From assembly GCF_030271215.1 (NCBI RefSeq), contig NZ_JASNGB010000155.1, positions 955-7,146 of the forward strand: a DNA stretch of 6,192 nt, given 5' to 3'. The DNA comes from Deinococcus rhizophilus. GTDB lineage: Bacteria > Deinococcota > Deinococci > Deinococcales > Deinococcaceae. Positions 1 through 6,192 of the stretch are shown piece after piece (position 1 is the stretch's first letter; every line of letters begins with the position of its first letter). Under the pieces are notes generated by a model. That model worked only from the letters and a program-made list of their open reading frames with translations. It made no database searches and had not been told where the DNA came from. The translations under genes were made by a program, and so were the position numbers.

Positions 1-5
1 GGCCT

Positions 6-75
6 AGAGCATTGGACAGAATGACGGCCCCCGGGGAAGGGCGCCCCAGGTGCCTCCCCGAATGCCCAATGCTCT
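6..75. repeat. Nested inverted repeat (two-tier stem-loop)
   Basis: The outer arms AGAGCATTGG (6-15) and CCAATGCTCT (66-75) are a perfect 10-bp inverted repeat. Inside them CGGGGA plus GG (32-37, 39-40, with A38 bulged) pairs with CCTCCCCG (53-60), leaving a 12-nt loop. Together they can fold into a long two-tier hairpin on either strand. No clear T-tract follows the outer arm on either strand, so this is not a textbook intrinsic terminator. It could be part of a dispersed repeat, an RNA structure downstream of the minus-strand gene, or a terminator for a gene beyond the left edge. Confidence 0.5.
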
Positions 76-126
76 TCTTCAATTCGCTCGCTCTGCTGCG
101 CAGCTTTGCAAGTCCGCTCGGCCAAC

Positions 127-149
127 GAATGCGGAAACCCACCGCATTC
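127..149. terminator. 8-bp perfect hairpin downstream of the 402-aa gene
   Basis: GAATGCGG (127-134) and CCGCATTC (142-149) form a perfect 8-bp stem with a 7-nt loop. Read on the minus strand it lies 14 nt after the TAG stop of the 402-residue gene, where a transcription terminator or mRNA 3'-end structure would be expected. The bases after the stem on that strand (GTTGGCC) are not T-rich, so classic intrinsic termination is uncertain. The hairpin also lies inside the suspected repeat element, which could equally explain it. Confidence 0.4.
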
Positions 150-163
150 TTATGGCACATGCT

Positions 164-1372
164 CTAGACCAGCGTGGCCGCTCGCTCCGTCCCGGCGGCC
201 TGGGCCGAGGCCGGGGTCGCCGGGCGGAGGCGGCGGCGCACCCCGTCGGCATAGTCGGCCACGTCGCGCAGCATCTCGGCGACGCCCGCCCGCAGCAGGT
301 ACTGGCCGCCCGGCAGCGGGGTCAGCGCCAGGAAGGGAGCGCGGCTGAGGGTGTCGAGGATGCTGCGCAGCTCGGCGGGGTTCACGCCGCTGCCCAGGCG
401 CTCGGCGAGGCGCGGCACCGACAGGACGCTGTGCGCGGGCTGGGAGGCCAGGGTCAGCAGCACAAAGGAAAAGGCCCCGCGCTGGGCGAGGTGGGCGCCC
501 ACCAGTTCGGAAACCCCCGCCGCCGCGTCCAGGTCGAGGTCGCCCGCTTCCCAGTAGGGCCGCAGGTCGATGGGCGACAGGGGGGCCAGCCGCGCGTGCT
601 CCAGCAGCGCGGTCAGGCCCTCGTGGGTGAGGCGCGGTGTTCCGGCCGCCTTCTGACCCTCGCCGGTCAGCAGGGCGGTGTAATCGGCGCCGCTCTCCCA
701 CCCGGAGCGCCGGGCCGAGTCGGTCAGGGCGACGTGCACCACGTAGCCGAACTCGCCCAGCTCGGCCGCGAGCCGGGCCACGCCGGGGGCGGCGTAGCTC
801 AGCTGATACCCCGTCAGGCTGGCGAGTTCGGCCAGTTGCGACTCGGGAGTCTCGGGCAGCGGGCCGGGCACTGGGCCGGGCGAGGCGGCGGCGCGGGAAC
901 GCTCGGGCGCCTCCGTGATGGGCAGCAGCGGCTCGCGGGCGGGCAGCTCGGTGTGAGGGGCGGCCGGACGCCCGGACGTGGCCCCGGCCTCGGCATGCTG
1001 CATCCTGACCTCGCGGACATGCGGGGTCGCGGTCACGACCACCCGGCGCGGCTCGGGCGGGCGCTGGTGCTCGGTGCGCGGGGTGGTGATGGGTGCGTGG
1101 GGCTTGACGATCCCCTCGGCGCTGTAACGGCCCGGCTCCAGCGGCGTGACCATCAGCACGTCGTTCACGCCGAGGTTGGCGTCGTGGTAGAGCCCGTGCA
1201 GGCCGCGCACGACCCCGGCCGCGCGGTCGATCTCGACCCCGTGTTCGCGGCCCCGGTCGTCCACAAAGACGGCCGGACCGCTCTCGGGAAAGGTGGACTC
1301 CAGGTACTTCTGAAGCCGCAGGACGCCTTCCTGCAGGCAGGGACGGGTCAGGATGTAACGCATCTGCTTCAT
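164..1372 (-). CDS. Conserved-looking hypothetical protein, 402 aa, possible DNA-binding regulator
   Basis: I do not recognise this protein. The start at 1372 (MKQMRY) is chosen because AAGGAG lies 9 nt upstream (1387-1382); an upstream in-frame extension to 1852 would run through the promoter region and antisense to the next gene. Three parts are visible. Residues 1-90 form a compact domain with alternating short hydrophobic stretches ([11 protein letters not shown] at 18-28, [11 protein letters not shown] at 68-78), reminiscent of small beta-barrel DNA-binding domains. Residues 91-178 are a low-complexity linker rich in Pro, Ala, Arg and Glu. Residues 179-402 are mixed alpha/beta; 296-365 look like a winged helix (helices [19 protein letters not shown] and [10 protein letters not shown] followed by a beta hairpin at 346-361). 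No signal peptide or membrane helix is evident. The DNA-binding idea is inference from pattern only. That the reading frame is real is well supported by length, ribosome-binding site and G/C-biased third positions. The TAG stop lies inside the inverted-repeat end at 159-170. Confidence 0.8.
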   Translation of the reverse strand: MKQMRYILTRPCLQEGVLRLQKYLESTFPESGPAVFVDDRGREHGVEIDRAAGVVRGLHGLYHDANLGVNDVLMVTPLEPGRYSAEGIVKPHAPITTPRTEHQRPPEPRRVVVTATPHVREVRMQHAEAGATSGRPAAPHTELPAREPLLPITEAPERSRAAASPGPVPGPLPETPESQLAELASLTGYQLSYAAPGVARLAAELGEFGYVVHVALTDSARRSGWESGADYTALLTGEGQKAAGTPRLTHEGLTALLEHARLAPLSPIDLRPYWEAGDLDLDAAAGVSELVGAHLAQRGAFSFVLLTLASQPAHSVLSVPRLAERLGSGVNPAELRSILDTLSRAPFLALTPLPGGQYLLRAGVAEMLRDVADYADGVRRRLRPATPASAQAAGTERAATLV

Positions 1373-1381
1373 GCGGGGCAA

Positions 1382-1387
1382 CTCCTT
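1382..1387 (-). promoter_or_regulatory. Shine-Dalgarno site fixing the start at 1372
   Basis: On the minus strand AAGGAG is followed after 9 nt by ATG at 1372. The next in-frame ATG (1363, MRYIL) would be 18 nt away, too far for this site. This is the clearest Shine-Dalgarno sequence in the window; most other starts here have weak ones or none. Confidence 0.8.
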
Positions 1388-1399
1388 GGATGGGGGGCG

Positions 1400-1420
1400 G
1401 TCCGGACGGCACCGCCGGAC
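1400..1420. repeat. Inverted repeat in the leader of the 402-aa gene
   Basis: GTCCGG (1400-1405) and CCGGAC (1415-1420) are perfect inverse copies, and CGG/CCG just inside them (1407-1409, 1412-1414) can extend the pairing with one bulged A. It lies between the proposed minus-strand -10 box and the Shine-Dalgarno site, so it could be an operator or a leader hairpin. In DNA this GC-rich, a 6-bp inverted repeat may also occur by chance. Confidence 0.3.
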
Positions 1421-1452
1421 GCGCGAAGACTCGTGGGCACTGCTTAGGCCAA

Positions 1453-1458
1453 ACCATA
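1453..1458 (-). promoter_or_regulatory. Candidate extended -10 promoter of the 402-aa gene
   Basis: On the minus strand the sequence reads TGCTATGGT, that is TATGGT preceded by an extended -10 TGn. The best -35 at normal spacing is poor (GTGGCC, 1481-1476), so recognition would rest on the extended -10. Transcription would begin near 1446, giving a leader of about 75 nt that holds the inverted repeat at 1400-1420 and the Shine-Dalgarno site. Confidence 0.35.
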
Positions 1459-1540
1459 GCAGAGGCCACCCGCCGGGCCACCCCAAAGTGCGCGGCCAGA
1501 ACGCGAAATTCTTTAGCGATGTGAGGAACGCCACACCCCT

Positions 1541-1555
1541 TCCCCCAGTGGGGGA
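1541..1555. promoter_or_regulatory. Palindrome between -35 and -10 positions, candidate operator
   Basis: TCCCCC-AGT-GGGGGA is a perfect 6+6 palindrome with a 3-nt centre, ending 5 nt before the -10 box TACACT and therefore in the spacer of the plus-strand promoter. A protein bound here would block RNA polymerase, so this is a plausible repressor site for the SnoaL/GNAT gene pair. The divergent 402-residue protein is an obvious but untested candidate for the binder. Confidence 0.35.
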
Positions 1556-1560
1556 CTCGG

Positions 1561-1566
1561 TACACT
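1561..1566 (+). promoter_or_regulatory. -10 box for a probable leaderless transcript
   Basis: TACACT matches the TANNNT pattern of bacterial -10 boxes and ends exactly 7 nt before the ATG at 1574. This spacing places the transcription start at or next to the A of the start codon. No Shine-Dalgarno sequence is present between them (GCCCGGC). Leaderless mRNAs with this layout are known to be common in Deinococcus. A convincing -35 box is not visible (CCTTCC at 1538-1543). Confidence 0.55.
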
Positions 1567-1573
1567 GCCCGGC

Positions 1574-2023
1574 ATGACCTCCGGTGACCCGACCCAGACT
1601 CCCCAGGCCCAGACCCTCGACCTCGTGACCCGGTACTACGCCGCCTTCAACGCGGGCGACGCCGAGGGCATGCTCGGCCTGCTCACGGGCGACGTGCAGC
1701 ACGATGTCAACGAGGGCGAGACGCGGCGCGGGCTGGAGGCTTTCCGCGCCTTTCTGGCGAAGATGGACGCCCACTACCGCGAGCGGGCCGAGGAGCTCGT
1801 GGTGATGGCGACCCCGGACGGGACCCGGGCCGCCGCCGAGTTCGTGATTCACGGCGAGTACCTCAAGACCGACCCCGGCCTGCCCGGGGCGACGGGGCAG
1901 AGGTACGTGCTGCCGGTCGGTGCCTTTTTCGAGGTGCGAGGCGGGAGGATCGCCCGCGTGACGAACTACTACAACCTCGCGGAGTGGACCCGGCAGGTGA
2001 ACGCGGGGACGGAGCCCGCTTGA
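1574..2023 (+). CDS. SnoaL-like / ketosteroid isomerase-related protein (NTF2-like fold)
   Basis: This 149-residue cytosolic protein has the size and pattern of the ketosteroid isomerase-related branch of the SnoaL/NTF2-like superfamily. An N-terminal helix with the typical YYAAFNAGD (21-29) is followed by a short helix and strand, [14 protein letters not shown] (36-49), then a helix around [12 protein letters not shown] (53-64). The strands of the cone come after, [11 protein letters not shown] (86-96) and [20 protein letters not shown] (110-129), ending in TNYYNLAEW (130-138). Family members include small-molecule isomerases, cyclases and hydrolases as well as non-enzymatic proteins, so no substrate can be assigned. 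The start is the ATG 7 nt after a -10 box, consistent with a leaderless message. The next gene starts inside its stop codon, so the two form an operon. Confidence 0.85.
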   Translation: MTSGDPTQTPQAQTLDLVTRYYAAFNAGDAEGMLGLLTGDVQHDVNEGETRRGLEAFRAFLAKMDAHYRERAEELVVMATPDGTRAAAEFVIHGEYLKTDPGLPGATGQRYVLPVGAFFEVRGGRIARVTNYYNLAEWTRQVNAGTEPA

Positions 2024-2610
2024 GCCTCAGCGTCACCCCGGCGAGCGGCGAGGAACTGCGCCGGGCGCTGCCCAGCCTCGCCCGGCTGCGGACCGAGGTC
2101 TTCCGCGATTTTCCGTACCTGTACGGCGGAAATCCCGGGTACGAGGAACGCTACCTCCAGACCTATCTGGAAGCACCTGGTGCTCTCGTGGTGCTCGTGC
2201 GGGACGGGGCGGAGGTGGTGGGGGCCAGCACCGCGCTGCCCCTCGTCGCGGAGACGGCGGAGATTCAGCGCCCCTTCCTGAGGTCCGAGTTTGGTCCCCG
2301 AGACGTGCTGTACCTGGGAGAGAGCGTGCTGCGGGCCGGGTACCGGGGGCGCGGGCTGGGGCACCGCTTCTTTGACGAGCGGGAGGCCCACGCCCGGCGG
2401 CTGGGGCTGCCCGTCACGGCCTTTTGCGCGGTGCAGCGCCCGGCGGACCACCCGGCCCGGCCGGAGGGCTACCGCCCGCTGAACGCCTTCTGGGAGGCGC
2501 GGGGCTACGTCGAACGCCCCGATCTCGAGACGACGCTGAGCTGGCCGGACGTGGGCGAGACAGGCGACACGCCCAAGCCGATGCGCTTCTGGGTCAGGCG
2601 GCTGGCGTAG
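2020..2610 (+). CDS. GNAT-family N-acetyltransferase
   Basis: The protein is a 196-residue member of the GNAT superfamily, which transfers acetyl from acetyl-CoA to an amine. The acetyl-CoA-binding motif A is clear: [17 protein letters not shown] (98-114), a strand followed by the R/Q-x-x-G-x-G/A pyrophosphate loop RGRGLG (109-114), then a helix. Upstream strands (GALVVLVRD and [11 protein letters not shown], 54-75) and the C-terminal [10 protein letters not shown] segment also fit the fold. The substrate is unknown. I place the start at TTG 2020, which overlaps the previous stop as TTGA, with GGAG 5 nt upstream; GTG at 1984 is an alternative that would add 12 residues over the end of the SnoaL-like gene. 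Coupled translation with that gene is likely. The last codons and the stop lie in a large hairpin shared with the convergent small membrane-protein gene. Confidence 0.85.
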   Translation: MSLSVTPASGEELRRALPSLARLRTEVFRDFPYLYGGNPGYEERYLQTYLEAPGALVVLVRDGAEVVGASTALPLVAETAEIQRPFLRSEFGPRDVLYLGESVLRAGYRGRGLGHRFFDEREAHARRLGLPVTAFCAVQRPADHPARPEGYRPLNAFWEARGYVERPDLETTLSWPDVGETGDTPKPMRFWVRRLA

Positions 2611-2636
2611 AGGGTCAGCCCCTCTTGCGCCAGCCG
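2599..2636. terminator. Bidirectional hairpin at convergent gene ends
   Basis: CGGCTGGCG (2599-2607) pairs perfectly with CGCCAGCCG (2628-2636). Inside, AGAGGG (2609-2614) pairs with CCCTCT (2620-2625), leaving a 5-nt loop and a small 1x2 internal loop: 15 base pairs in all. The stem contains the last codons and the TAG stop of the acetyltransferase gene, and the loop begins with the stop codon of the minus-strand gene. Its symmetry and position between convergent genes fit a bidirectional terminator or protector of mRNA 3' ends. Neither flank has a T-tract (TTCGCC on plus, CCTGAC on minus), so termination would be of a non-classical kind. Confidence 0.65.
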
Positions 2637-2803
2637 TTCGCCCGCACCGCGTCCACCGCGAACCAGACCGAGGCGGCGCCCCAGACGAGGGCGGGGAGCC
2701 AGTTTTCAGCCATGCCGTAGCGCACGGCGGGAACCGCGCACAACGCAGCCAGCAGCACGCTGAGGGCGAAGACGATATGGGGGGGCACGCGGCGACCGAA
2801 CAT
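2615..2803 (-). CDS. Small two-helix membrane protein, 62 aa
   Basis: I cannot name this protein. It has a short basic start (MFGRRVPP), a first hydrophobic helix at about 9-27 ([18 protein letters not shown]), a turn (RYGMAENW), a second helix at about 35-53 ([19 protein letters not shown]) and a basic tail (RANGWRKRG). This predicts a helical hairpin in the cytoplasmic membrane with both ends inside. The ATG at 2803 is preferred over upstream extensions, which would run antisense to crtO. A -10-like TACCCT (2815-2810) ends 6 nt before the ATG, so the message may be leaderless. The gene is divergent from crtO across 78 bp and convergent with the acetyltransferase gene. The clean two-helix pattern and the shared hairpin at its end support a real gene; its link to carotenoids, which are also membrane-bound, is only positional. 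Confidence 0.65.
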   Translation of the reverse strand: MFGRRVPPHIVFALSVLLAALCAVPAVRYGMAENWLPALVWGAASVWFAVDAVRANGWRKRG

Positions 2804-2809
2804 GGGCCC

Positions 2810-2815
2810 AGGGTA
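2810..2815 (-). promoter_or_regulatory. Candidate -10 box of the small membrane-protein gene
   Basis: On the minus strand TACCCT fits TANNNT and ends 6 nt before the ATG at 2803, with only GGGCCC between and no Shine-Dalgarno sequence. This is again the leaderless layout. A -35 box at normal spacing is not convincing. Confidence 0.35.
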
Positions 2816-2862
2816 GCGGGCGGCCTCTGGCGGATTCCTGACCGTCCCTGGAGCGCCCGGCG

Positions 2863-2871
2863 TGCCAGACT
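2863..2871 (+). promoter_or_regulatory. Weak candidate extended -10 for the carotenoid operon
   Basis: TGCCAGACT consists of an extended -10 TGn followed by CAGACT, ending 10 nt before the crtO ATG at 2882. The hexamer is a poor match and no -35 stands out at normal spacing (a TTGACA-like CTGACC at 2838-2843 is about 22 nt away). Only 78 bp separate crtO from the divergent gene, so the operon promoter should lie here unless transcription reads in from the acetyltransferase side. Confidence 0.25.
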
Positions 2872-2881
2872 CGGGGCCAGA

Positions 2882-4407
<1,526 letters not shown>

Positions 4408-4417
<10 letters not shown>

Positions 4418-4809
4418 GAGGACGGATCGGCGCAGGAGTGGCCGTCCTGCAGGCTGGTGAGGTGCTGCTGGTGCGGCGCGGGGACAATGGCCACTGGGAC
4501 GTGCCGGGTGGCGGCGCCCAGGTAGGTGAGGCGCCCGAACAGGCCGCTCGGCGCGAACTGCACGAGGAGACGGGCCTGACTGTGGGCAACCTGCGCCCGC
4601 TGGGAGTCTTTCCGCACCGCCACACCTACCCGGATGGGAACGTCGTGGACTGGGAAACGCACGTCTACGTCGCCGACTTTGCAGGCGGGGAGGCGCAGGC
4701 CGGGGACGACGCCTCGGAACTGCGCTGGTGGCCCCTGGAAAGGTTGCCAGGGGAAGTCTCGCAGACGACCCAGACCTATTTCACGGCCCTGCGGACGGTG
4801 GCGGGTTGA
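4408..4809 (+). CDS. Nudix hydrolase
   Basis: The product is a 133-residue single-domain Nudix protein that hydrolyses a nucleoside diphosphate linked to some other moiety (X). The 23-residue Nudix box is complete at residues 35-57: G35, E41, then R49-E50-L51, E53-E54 and G56-L57, in exactly the G-x5-E-x7-REUxEExGU pattern. E50, E53 and E54 would bind the catalytic Mg2+. The segment before it, WDVPGGG (30-36), is the usual lead-in strand. Start ATG 4408 overlaps the crtO stop by 10 nt and gives the standard N-terminus [10 protein letters not shown]; a weak GGCGGGG stands just upstream. The position between crtO and cruF matches what I recall for DR_0092 in D. radiodurans. The substrate cannot be read from the sequence: oxidised nucleotides, NADH-type cofactors or isoprenoid diphosphates are all possible. 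The tight overlaps tie its expression to the two carotenoid enzymes. Confidence 0.92.
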
Positions 4810-5831
4810 GCCTGTGCCTCTCCCCCACCCTGCGTCGCTCCCTGCTCGCCTTCGCCGCGCTGGGTGTCGCCTTTCTGGGGGCGCTCCTCGTGCTGCGGGG
4901 TGCGGCGCTGGGGTGGGGGCTGATCGCCGTGGCCTTTCCCGCCTCGCTGGGGCTCGCGCTGGCCGGGGACGCGCTGGGAGCCGACTTCGCGGGCACGCTG
5001 CGGACGCGGTGGGCGGCGCTCTCGGCGCAGATGCGGCCCTGGATGTGGTGGCTGGGTGCCTATGCCGCGCTCAAGATTCCGGTCCCCCTCTGGCCGGAGG
5101 GGTTTCCGGTGCTGGGGCTGCTCAGCACGGGGGCGCTGTGCGTCTCAGGATGGCTCTACGCCGCCGAGCGGGTGGGGGCGCGGCGGGCCTGGGCGATGGC
5201 GGCGCTGTCGTTCGGGGTCGGCTGGGCGGTGGAATTGCTGGGCAGCCGCACCGGGTTTCCCTTCGGCGTGTATTCCTACGAGACCTCGCCGCCGCCCACC
5301 CTCCTGACGGTTCCCCTGATCGTGCCGCTGGGGTGGTTCGCGCTGACGCTGGCCGCCACGCGGCTGGCGGGGGGGCGGGCGTGGCTGGCCGGCCTGCTGA
5401 TGGTGGCGTGGGACGTGGGCTTGGAACCGCTGATGACCGCCGAGCGGTACTGGCTGTGGAACGACCCCGCGCCGCTGTGGGCCGGGGCGCCCGTGCAGAA
5501 CTTCGTGGGCTGGTGGGTGGTCGGGACCGGACTGAGCTGGGCCTTTACCCGGATCGCGCCGGGGCTGTTCGGGCGGGCCGGGCGCGGGTGGGGCTGGCCG
5601 ATGCAGGTGCGGGCCGCAGGCCGCGTATCGGTGGGCTTCCGGACCCAGGCTGTCCGCGTGGAACCCGCCCCCCGCCCCGACCTCTCGCGCCTCTCCTTTG
5701 CCGCTGCCTACCCCATAGAACTGTTCTTCCTGCCGGGGGGACTCGTCCTCGTCGGGCGGTTGCTGGAGGCCGGGGTCACGCTGGCGGTGATGCTGGCGGC
5801 GCTGGCCCTGGCGCGGGCCGTGCGGGCATGA
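4806..5831 (+). CDS. cruF: Carotenoid 1',2'-hydratase (CruF family), membrane protein
   Basis: CruF adds water across the C-1',2' double bond of the acyclic psi end of a carotenoid, producing the tertiary 1'-hydroxyl found in deinoxanthin. This 341-residue product has many hydrophobic helices (about 12-30, 35-54, 80-90, 100-119, 129-145, 168-187, 190-205, 232-248, 302-335). The family-typical segments are [17 protein letters not shown] (142-158), [12 protein letters not shown] (169-180), [11 protein letters not shown] (200-210) and [20 protein letters not shown] (218-237); E143, D203, E207, N219 and D220 are polar residues within or beside helices and could be catalytic. I choose TTG 4806, which overlaps the Nudix stop as TTGA. 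The next in-frame ATG is at 5031 (residue 76), but the intervening 225 bp have coding-like third positions and encode two more helices, so nothing else accounts for them. A start at 5031 (266 residues) remains possible. The C-terminus overlaps the next gene as ATGA. Confidence 0.88.
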   Translation: MSLCLSPTLRRSLLAFAALGVAFLGALLVLRGAALGWGLIAVAFPASLGLALAGDALGADFAGTLRTRWAALSAQMRPWMWWLGAYAALKIPVPLWPEGFPVLGLLSTGALCVSGWLYAAERVGARRAWAMAALSFGVGWAVELLGSRTGFPFGVYSYETSPPPTLLTVPLIVPLGWFALTLAATRLAGGRAWLAGLLMVAWDVGLEPLMTAERYWLWNDPAPLWAGAPVQNFVGWWVVGTGLSWAFTRIAPGLFGRAGRGWGWPMQVRAAGRVSVGFRTQAVRVEPAPRPDLSRLSFAAAYPIELFFLPGGLVLVGRLLEAGVTLAVMLAALALARAVRA

Positions 5832-6192
5832 GGCCGGACCCGGTTGCCGCGATGCTGCGGGCCTCCATCCGCCGCAGCGTCCGCACCGGGCTGGGAGGGG
5901 TCTGGGTCCGGGGAGGGTGGCCGCCGGGCGGGGCGGTGATCGCGCCCAACCACCACTCCTGGTGGGACGGGTACGTGCTGCGCGAACTCGGCTGGCAGGC
6001 GGGGGCCGAGGCCCGTGTGCTGATGACACCCCGCCAGCTTGCCCATTACCCCTTTCTGCGGCGGGTGGGGGCGCTGGGGGCGGACGAGCTGCGGGCGGCG
6101 GTGCGGGCGGCGCGGGCAGGGGCGTGGGTGGTCGTCTTTCCGGAAGGGACCCTGCAGCCCGCCGGTCCCCTCCGCGACTTGCGGCCCGGCGC
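5828..6192 (+). CDS. PlsC-like acyltransferase, 3' end outside the window
   Basis: The first 121 codons of a glycerolipid-type acyltransferase are visible. Motif I, with the catalytic H-x4-D, is NHHSWWDG (41-48; H42 and D47). The FPEGT of motif III is at 104-108 and is followed by LQPAGPL. The segment expected to carry motif II (VGALGADEL, about 80-88) lacks its usual Arg, so this is not a standard PlsC and may use another acceptor. There is no signal peptide; such enzymes work at the inner face of the membrane. ATG 5828 overlaps the cruF stop as ATGA, with no clear Shine-Dalgarno sequence, implying coupled translation. The context after cruF suggests that the acyl acceptor could be a hydroxylated or glycosylated carotenoid, as in the esterified carotenoid glucosides of Thermus, but an ordinary lysophospholipid role cannot be excluded. 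The reading frame is still open at the window edge. Confidence 0.85.
   Translation, partial: MRPDPVAAMLRASIRRSVRTGLGGVWVRGGWPPGGAVIAPNHHSWWDGYVLRELGWQAGAEARVLMTPRQLAHYPFLRRVGALGADELRAAVRAARAGAWVVVFPEGTLQPAGPLRDLRPG

Larger units (their letters stand above)
1..170. repeat. Inverted-repeat cluster, possible MITE-like or small dispersed repeat
   Basis: This stretch is non-coding as far as I can tell, apart from its last bases, which overlap the end of the minus-strand gene. Its two ends are related in inverted orientation: CTAGAGCAT at 4-12 matches the reverse complement of ATGCTCTAG at 159-167, and the match extends to GGYCTAGAGCAT over 1-12 and 159-170. A third related copy lies inside: CCAATGCTCT at 66-75 is the exact inverse of AGAGCATTGG at 6-15. 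Two hairpins sit between (33-60 region and 127-149), plus the 10-bp palindrome GCTGCGCAGC at 95-104. Inverted ends around structured DNA with no transposase suggest a small mobile or dispersed repeat, as reported for Deinococcus genomes. Because the element starts at the window edge, target-site duplications cannot be checked, and a single copy cannot prove a repeat family. Confidence 0.45.

Noticed and set aside
149..161. TTATGGCACATGC as a radiation/desiccation response motif (TTATGTCATTGACATAA type)
   Set aside because: Only the first half resembles the 17-bp palindrome, and it lies at a gene's 3' end rather than in a promoter.
21..167. Plus-strand frame of 48 codons (ATG 21 to TAG 165-167)
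   Set aside because: It runs through the inverted-repeat cluster, has no ribosome-binding site, lacks the third-position G/C bias of the real genes, and resembles no protein I know.
1..170. CRISPR array
   Set aside because: The repeated units are few, inverted and unevenly spaced; there are no direct repeats with unique spacers and no cas genes.
50..1447. Long plus-strand frame opposite the 402-residue gene
   Set aside because: It is antisense to a gene with a good ribosome-binding site; its Gly/Gln/Arg/Ala-rich product is the typical shadow of a high-GC gene.
5145..6046. Minus-strand frames opposite cruF and the acyltransferase gene
   Set aside because: Pro/Arg/Gln-rich shadows of strongly supported plus-strand genes; no motifs.

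Overview
The window is high-GC, gene-dense bacterial chromosome, best read as a Deinococcus species. The main reason is the plus-strand block carotenoid ketolase (CrtO type), Nudix hydrolase, carotenoid 1',2'-hydratase (CruF). From memory this is the arrangement around DR_0093-DR_0092-DR_0091 of Deinococcus radiodurans, where these enzymes help make deinoxanthin. The 511-residue CrtO, the strong G/C preference at third codon positions and the -10 box just 7 nt upstream of an ATG (a leaderless-mRNA layout common in Deinococcus) fit this. The species cannot be named from the sequence.

Layout. Positions 1-163 are non-coding and full of inverted repeats. Their related ends (1-12 and 159-170) suggest a small dispersed repeat or MITE-like element that runs into the stop codon of the next gene. 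Positions 164-1372 (minus) encode a 402-residue protein I cannot name: a compact N-terminal domain, a proline-rich linker and a C-terminal part with a possible winged helix. A divergent 201-bp promoter region (1373-1573) separates it from a plus-strand pair: a SnoaL/ketosteroid-isomerase-like protein (1574-2023) and a GNAT acetyltransferase (2020-2610). The acetyltransferase converges, with a 4-nt gap, on a small minus-strand gene for a two-helix membrane protein (2615-2803). One 15-bp hairpin covers the ends of both genes.

From 2882 to the right edge runs a tightly overlapping carotenoid operon: crtO (2882-4417), Nudix hydrolase (4408-4809), cruF (4806-5831) and a PlsC-like acyltransferase cut by the window end (5828 onward). 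Every junction overlaps by 4-10 nt, so the four genes are probably co-transcribed and translationally coupled. CrtO adds the C-4 keto group to the ring end of the carotenoid and CruF hydrates the acyclic end. The acyltransferase could esterify a carotenoid, a carotenoid glycoside or an ordinary lipid. The role of the Nudix enzyme in the operon is unknown.

I see no CRISPR array, tRNA, rRNA, complete insertion sequence or defence system. The most interesting points are the compact architecture (TTG starts inside TTGA overlaps, a hairpin terminator embedded in two coding ends), the repeat element at the left edge, the unnamed 402-residue protein, and the Nudix and acyltransferase genes locked into a carotenoid operon.
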